Source: Morinoia aosen (Eukaryota > Arthropoda > Malacostraca > Amphipoda > Talitridae). Taken from it: 64,000 nucleotides of DNA. Below the pieces are notes generated by a model. It was not told where the DNA came from. It saw nothing but the letters and a program-made list of their open reading frames with translations, and did not search any database. The first letter of the stretch is position 1, and the number at the start of each line of letters is the position of its first letter. The stretch lies in NCBI GenBank assembly GCA_030386875.1, contig CM059579.1, positions 17,580,484 through 17,644,483 on the forward strand. The letters run 5' to 3'. Both the position numbers and the translations under genes were made by a program. Of the stretch, positions 58,552 to 64,000 are shown in pieces.

Positions 58552-59837
58552 GTGGGCTTCAAAAAGTTCGTGGAAAATGGACTTAACTGAAAATGATATG
58601 AAAAGAATATGATGTCAATGCACCAGAACGTTGCTATACCAACGTGTTATAACGTGTTTCACATGAACCCTTAAATGAATGTTGCAACGCGGTGTCGCCA
58701 TTTGCAAGGCAGCAACTGTTCAAGCAATATGGCATCTGCCAAATCGAGGCCAGGACACACATCAAATTCATGGTGAGGCCTGGATGGAAAAACAGCAAAA
58801 TCATTGACTCTCGGGAACCAGTTTATGGCGACAGTGCCCCACTGAAATTAACAACCTACAAATGGATGAGTCGTTTCAGAAGCGGAAGAAATGAGACTGA
58901 AGATGATCCCCGCAGCGGCAGGCCATGCATATCAGTTTGTGTGGAAAACATTGATTCTGTTCTTGACCTCATTGAAAAGGATAGGCGAATGACCACCGAA
59001 TGAGTAGCAGACACACTCAACATCTCCGTGGGTTCTGCACACACACAATTCTGGTGGACAGTTTGGGACTGAGCAAGCTCTCCGCTCGATGGGTTCATAG
59101 GCTGTTGCGCCCAGATCAGCAGGAATCAAGGGCAGATTTTTCTATGGAAATTTTGAACAACTGGGATGAGAAACCTATACTTCATCTGCAGCGAATTGTG
59201 ACAGGCTCTACCAGTACGATCCCGAGGACAAAACTCAATCGAAGCAGCTAGTGGCTGCCCAGGTGTGGAAGTGGGCCAGTCAAAGCAAAATATGAGCTTT
59301 CAAGAGGAATGGTTATGGTCACTGTCTTCTGGGGTACAGAGGGGATATTGTTAGTTGTTTGCCTCGGGAACAAGAAAACAATTACAGCTGTTTATTATAA
59401 AGAGATTTTGAGAAAATTGTCTAAGAAAATCGCAGAAAAACGCCCTTGGAAGCTGCATCGGTGCGTCTTCTTTCACCACGTCAATGCACCCGCTCACGGC
59501 GCTGGCAGACAAGAGCTGTGCTACTCCAATTTCGATGGGAAATCATTCGACATCCACCTTATAACCCCGACTTAGCCCCATCCAACTTCTTTTTATTTCC
59601 AAACCTGAAAAAGTCATTGAAAGGTACCCAGTTTTCATCAATTGAAGCAGTAAGAAGAGCTGTCGTGACTTGGTTCAAATTGCATGACTCAGTTCTACGC
59701 AGATGGACTTAAAGGCTGGTATCAGCGTTTGCAGAAACGTATTGACCTAGATGGAGCATATGTTGATAAATAAACATTATGACTTTGACGGTTTTCTCAA
59801 ACTGTCCTGTTTCCAGGAACTTTTTGAAGCCCCCTCG
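58552..59837 (+). mobile_element. mariner transposon, nearly full length, inactive
   Basis: Length 1286 bp matches intact mariners. Inverted ends share GGGCTTCAAAAAGTTC, and TA flanks both sides (58550-58551 and 59838-59839). The left end has lost a few of the outermost bases relative to the right (CGAGGGGGCTTC reading inward). It holds one decayed transposase gene. It is a different lineage from the mariner at 11.65 kb, whose ends are CGAGGCNTGTC. Confidence 0.93.
58692..59773 (+). pseudogene. mariner transposase (D34D type), broken
   Basis: Recognisable in order are an N-terminal helix-turn-helix region (ARTHIKFMVRPGWKNS, TTYKWMSRFRSGR, EDDPRSGRP), the linker (VLDLIEKDRRMTTE), and a core with MVMVTVFWGTEGILLV, where the first catalytic aspartate is replaced by G. 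HHVNAPAH follows, with V for the second aspartate. Then come YNPDLAPS and NFFLFPNLKKSLKG, with N for the third. The C-terminus ends in VDK and TAA at 59771-59773. There is an in-frame TGA at 59001-59003, further stops near 59070-59150, and at least two frameshifts (around 59500 and 59700). The true start codon is not clear. All three catalytic positions are altered, so the copy is dead. Confidence 0.92.
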
Positions 59838-61070
59838 TATCTATTTTGCGATCTTTTTAAAAACAAATGCTACCCTAACATTTAAAATAATATTTTGCAA
59901 TTATGCTTTTCATATATGTTATCAAAGATAAAAATGTATTCGACCAATAAAGTGAGTTACATATTTCTGCTAATTACAGCCTATAACCAAAGCAACAGTG
60001 ACAACCGCGAAAACGCAGTTAACGTGTTCACTTCAGTCCTGTATATTTTGCTTTACTAGGGCTACTGGACTTGAGCTACGGGGAGCAGACAGTTCTCCGT
60101 CCCAATCATACCCTCCACTGCATACATTGCTGAGCAGGGAAAATCAGAAAAGAATGTGACACAAAGGAGCGTTAAGTTAGGCTTCTCTAGGTTTTGGCTG
60201 CATCAGAACTTTATTCCTCTTCAGTGCGGTAATGGTTTGAAGAATGAAGTATCTTTAGTTCCCTATATTTTTAAAGAATGACTAGTTTTACCACTTATTT
60301 TGTTTTAATTTTTGCGTATAGGAACACCAGTGCTGACAGAGCGCGTTCCCTACACCAGGCCTCACCTTATCGTACACTCACACACACGCACTCTGCGAAT
60401 CATAAACGAGTGAAAACTCATCCAACCACGAAATTTGAACGTCTGATTTTATTCTTCGTTCTTCTTAGAATTAACCTAAACCGCTTGTTTGAACTTCTAT
60501 TCTCATCCTTCGCTCTTAAAAACTCTCTCCCAACCCACAATTAATGATAAACCATGTCCGCTGATTGCCATTAGAGTTGCTGATGCATGGAATTTGTAAA
60601 TAAAAAGTTGCGTTGTTCCACGGAAAAAGTTTCTGCTGTTCGTTTTCCCACGAACATTGTTCGCGCTAATTTTGGTAATTGACTACTGGCCATTTTCTTT
60701 AACGTAGTTGTGGTAAAACGTAGAATGCCTTATACGAATAAAGGTATTCTGAGTAAATTTCAAGTTAATCTGGCTACAGATCTGTTGATTTTCGAGCTTT
60801 CACAGTCGCCACAGGCACGCAGTGCAATACCGCAAAAAAAATCGATTTCACGTTGAGAGAAAACTAAAAGTAATGTCATATGTCGAATGTTTTAGCTGTC
60901 GCCTAAGTGAGATAGTTCGTTTAATATACCTCATGCGAAATCTATTATGGGCACCACGTACAGGAAAACACACGTACGTATATGCATGAACTTTTTTCGT
61001 TGACTAGCTTGAATTATTATGCATTTGGCATTGAAAGCACCAGTACAGATTAGCACGAGTAGAGGCACAG
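59838..61070. other. no gene recognised
   Basis: Unique AT-rich sequence with nothing supported. Confidence 0.55.
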
Positions 61071-61073
61071 GTG

Positions 61074-61610
61074 ATGAGAAAATATGAAACAAAATTTTTA
61101 GTATTGCCCGACTACAATTTTCCACATATAATACAGGTCTGGACTAAAATCGTGGTCAATTGTGCCGGTACCAGGCTGGAGAGAAATCCACAGAGTGAGC
61201 AGTTACCCAATTTTGCCGGAAGATCTACGGTTAATCAATATCAAAATGCTATGAAGTACATCAAACATAAGTGTGAGATTGTTATTTGTGCATGCTTTCG
61301 CATTGATTATGCAATTTGGTTTCGCATTGATGTTATAATTTGGTTTCTCAAAATAGAAAAGAGACTCCCAAGAGGCAAAAATGTCTGCACAAAACATATC
61401 AGAACTCGCTTCAAGGTGCGAAAAACTTTCTTTTACTTTAGAGTAATGGCAGAAACGTTCTTAGCAATGATACGATCATTACTCCAATTGTATCATTTCA
61501 ACTGCGAACACCTTCCTGTCAAATTAACGAGACAATTTCACTTGTCGAGCCTTTTTTCATCTCTTACGTGGAACAAAACTTTTCCTCCATCTATCCTACT
61601 CAGCATATGA
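61074..61610 (+). CDS. longest open frame outside repeats, doubtful
   Basis: 178 codons from ATG at 61074 (61071 is GTG). The peptide is lysine- and aromatic-rich and has an internal near-duplication, FRIDYAIW and FRIDVIIW, caused by a 24-bp DNA duplication near 61300. No domain, signal peptide or family resemblance is seen. Third positions are AT-rich like the background, and there is no promoter or splice context. I list it because it is unusually long for non-repetitive sequence here, but a chance frame is the more likely explanation. Confidence 0.12.
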   Translation: MRKYETKFLVLPDYNFPHIIQVWTKIVVNCAGTRLERNPQSEQLPNFAGRSTVNQYQNAMKYIKHKCEIVICACFRIDYAIWFRIDVIIWFLKIEKRLPRGKNVCTKHIRTRFKVRKTFFYFRVMAETFLAMIRSLLQLYHFNCEHLPVKLTRQFHLSSLFSSLTWNKTFPPSILLSI

Positions 61611-62009
61611 ACCTCATTAAGAGTATTTTTCGCAGGAGGCCATTTTAAAATCGTTGTGAATAATTCTGCCTATTGTTCTTTTGCTTTATTCCAAGCGGGC
61701 TCGTCAAAGATGAGGTCGCTGTGATACAATTCTTCCACTGCGACGCCGTTCCTCTAAGTTATCACTTGCTGTGCTGCAAACAGTTGATCTTATCAATTTT
61801 AGCTTCTTTGTAACCTAGGAGTTAAAGGACGCTGCACCATGTTGTTCATTTCGCGTTTAGACGATAATTTCCTCAAAATCAATGATGATTCAGTGTTGCT
61901 GAGTATTTATTTGATGAAATTTATGGATAACGAAAAATGTATAATGCAAAATTTCGCCTACATGTCCAATAAATCTACCCCTAAGATTTCGTAGTGCTTT
62001 GAAAAAAAT
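61611..62009. other. no gene recognised
   Basis: Unique AT-rich sequence with nothing supported. Confidence 0.6.
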
Positions 62010-62286
62010 AATAATGAAGGCATCTACGGATGCTTTATTTCCAATCAAGCCTGATACATATCACCTTGTACATTGGATTTTCCAATGCCTTATATCTAAC
62101 GCCAGGACGCCATGACGCTTTCCCCCGGTCAAGACCGGTACCCATTTCAGACACCTGGGTAGAGTGAGGTTTTGTGCTTGGAATTTTTCTCCTATACCCA
62201 ACAGAGAAAATCGCCACTAGCGCCGGAGCTCGAACCCGGGTCTGCCGCACGGCGGCAGATCCTCTAGCCACACGGCTATGACGAGC
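62010..62286 (-). mobile_element. tRNA-derived SINE, copy 3
   Basis: On the minus strand: box A-like CCGTGTGGCTAGAGG, box B-like GGGTTCGAGCTCCGG, body ACCCAGGTGTCTGAAATGGG, tail CAGGCTTGATTGGAAATAAA followed by GATGCC, as in copy 2, then an (ATT)n-like end. It matches copy 2 over its whole length. Confidence 0.9.
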
Positions 62287-62419
62287 AAAAAAAGAACTTA
62301 AAGGTTCGCTGCCCCCTGATAAGTGTAAAAATAAATCCGATCCTTGCGTTGATCATCTAACGTAAACCTCAACTTACACGCCTAAAAATTTATCCAAGGT
62401 CATTCATAACGTGACTTCA

Positions 62420-62665
62420 AAATCATCCTAGTTGAGTGACACGGACTAATTTCCCTCAGTATAAGTTAATGCTTCCATAAGGTGATATTAACATGAAGTG
62501 ACATCGTCCTAGTTGAGTTATAAGGACTAATTTTCCTCAGTATAAGTTAATGTTTTCATTCGGTGATATTAACAGGAAGTAACATCGTCCTAGTTGAGAT
62601 ACAAGGACTAATTTTCCTCAGTATAACTTAATGCTCCCATAAGGTGATAGTAACACGAAGTTCGA
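62420..62665. repeat. 81-bp tandem repeat (3 copies)
   Basis: TCCTAGTTGAG begins units at about 62426, 62507 and 62588, exactly 81 bp apart. Each carries GACTAATTTTCCTCAGTATA and GGTGATATTAACA. Copies differ at several scattered bases. Confidence 0.95.
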
Positions 62666-63189
62666 CTGTATCACTGCTCAGCGTAATATCATTGAGTGGT
62701 GCGGCTCGAGACTTAGCACCTTGATGCCCATTCACCCAAGTGCATCATCTTGAAGCGCTCGATGGACGAAGGCAACGAGGCGCCATTTCTATTTAGCAAC
62801 AATAATCGTTTCAAAGCATTTCGGGGCAAGTTTAGGGTAGCATCCCTCTATTATGGAAGCCGGTGCTGTTTCACGTCTGGAAAAAATGAAAGTGTATTCC
62901 CTAAGTTGAGTTATTCTGAGTGAGAGACGGTTTATAAATACTGGAAAGTATCGTAAGCTTAGGTAGTTGTTAATAGTGTTGAAAGTATTATGTTTTGAAA
63001 AAGTAATTGATTTTACATGCACAACTAAAACGACGGTTGCTCGAAAATGAGACAAGAGAACAAGTTTTTTCAAAATGGAATTGGAAAAATCTGTGTTGAT
63101 CTAACCCAAAGTCTGATTTTTTACACTTTTTCTATTAGCTCGATTTAATCATTGACTTGCTTCAGAGCCTGCTTGTATAATTTTCAAAG
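62666..63189. other. no gene recognised
   Basis: The first 120 bp is GC-moderate unique sequence, the rest AT-rich. No gene signal. Confidence 0.5.
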
Positions 63190-63415
63190 AGTTAAAACTT
63201 GAAGAATAAGTAATAAGTGCCGAGCAAAAGAACAGCAGTAAATCGAAAAATGATTATCCATAAAAAAACAAGATAATTTAAAGCTTAATTAAAATACTTG
63301 ATACCTGATACTTATTCACTTCAGAACACAAGGAAAGCCTACCTATCCTTCAACTCGGGGCCTTATATCTTCTTTCTCGGAACGCTAATTCCCATAAATA
63401 CCATAATTTCATCCG
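63190..63415. repeat. dispersed repeat family A, copy 5
   Basis: The most diverged copy: AAAACTTGAAGAATAAGTAA, AGAACAGCAGTAAATCG, GGAAAGCCTACCTATCCTTC, AACTCGGGGCCTTATATCTT, then GGAACGCTAATTCCCATAAA as at the end of copy 2. Confidence 0.68.
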
Positions 63416-63474
63416 CCTAAGTGAGCATCATACTTCCCATAAATATCACAAAACCTGAAACAACTTACAAAAAC

Positions 63475-63535
63475 TTGACTCGAACCCTCAATATGATGGA
63501 TATCGATTAAACCACGCAAATACGTGAGAGGAATG
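63475..63535 (-). repeat. tRNA-like segment, possible SINE head
   Basis: On the minus strand, TTGCGTGGTTTAATCG (box A-like) lies about 30 bp before GAGGGTTCGAGTCAAG (box B-like). It sits just upstream, on that strand, of family A copy 5. Family A could therefore be a minus-strand SINE with this as its head, but the other copies lack a visible head. It is not an intact tRNA gene because arms do not pair convincingly. Confidence 0.35.
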
Positions 63536-64000
63536 CACTATAATAACGATTTCAAAATAAAATGCCGAAGAAGAACGCAATAGTTGAAATTGCAGAACCG
63601 AAACTTATGCCCCAAACTGGAGGGCCCGGAGCACGTCTGTCAGGTCGGGGATTGCTAATCCAGTCGAGTTTGTGCTCAATCGCTTCCGAGGAAATTCAAT
63701 ACCTTAGGTCCAGCTGAGCCCGTGCAGGCGAGATGCAGCAGAGGATATAATTCGTGCATGCAGCTGCCGCTACAATTGCAGGGCTGTTGCTTTGCAGAAG
63801 TTTGCTCCCCGGATCCCGAGCAGCTTGCATTCTGTTCGGTCTCGACTTCCGTTCTGTTTTCGCGCTGCTGTGGTATTTGTTGCAGGTGTGGTGTGATGAA
63901 CTATTCTGGGTCTGCGCATGTTAGTTACGGTAGACTGCATGGGAATATGTGACTGACTTGTGTGGGCATGTGATGGGTTTTCGTAAATCCATGAGGGTGT
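63536..64000. promoter_or_regulatory. possible conserved noncoding block at the window end
   Basis: From about 63600 composition is balanced and non-repetitive, with GGGATTGCTAATCCAGTCGA, CAGCTGCCGCTACAATTGCA and TTGCAGAAGTTTGCTCCCC. An acceptor-like TTGCTTTGCAG at about 63799 precedes sequence with no long frame. It may be regulatory or the edge of a gene continuing beyond the window. Confidence 0.2.

Noticed and set aside
63475-63535. Functional tRNA gene
   Set aside because: Box A- and box B-like words are present, but a complete cloverleaf with paired arms is not.

Overview
The window looks like gene-poor nuclear DNA from an arthropod, most likely an insect with a large, repeat-rich genome. 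The reasons are low GC overall, two decayed mariner transposons, three copies of a tRNA-derived SINE, Penelope-like retroelement remnants, very many minisatellites, and no bacterial-style gene packing. Order and species cannot be fixed from the sequence; a polyneopteran insect (cockroach, stick-insect or orthopteran type) is only a guess. No complete host protein-coding gene is recognisable. Almost all open frames longer than about 110 codons lie in tandem arrays whose units lack stop triplets.

Layout. Six large tandem arrays dominate: a 22-bp unit (57-815), a 49-bp unit (2090-2740), a 25-bp unit (9037-9790), a CAGTT-based array with 71-bp then 69-bp higher-order units (33895-35105), a 22+23-bp dimer (43128-44545) and a 40-bp unit (55209-56675). 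Smaller arrays have 43-, 27-, 18-, 79-, 81- and 72-bp periods. Mobile DNA includes a fold-back mariner derivative (11652-12394), a nearly full-length dead mariner (58552-59837), SINEs at 13.4, 24.6-24.9 and 62.0-62.3 kb, a Penelope-like 3' end with a GIY-YIG endonuclease fragment flanked by inverted repeats (31350-31925), and a related inverted-repeat remnant (24150-24308). There are also two MITE-like inverted-repeat elements (27563-27878 and 51098-51502) and an unnamed family of about 0.3 kb present five times in one orientation (15.0, 30.9, 32.1, 37.7 and 63.2 kb).

Host signal. A few short open stretches are bounded by good splice signals: 6444-6515, 14396-14823 (needs one frameshift), 18003-18175, 25264-25352 and 52542-52699, all on the + strand. 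The 14.4 and 18.0 kb pieces are phase-compatible. Together with TAATTA-rich, GC-moderate blocks near 22.9, 28.9, 39.3 and 63.7 kb that resemble conserved noncoding enhancers, this fits large introns or flanks of one or more host genes. That is inference.

Most notable single structure: a nearly perfect inverted repeat with 187-bp arms and a 32-bp loop at 54427-54832 (five mismatches, no indels). It is a candidate hairpin-RNA locus or a very young inverted duplication.
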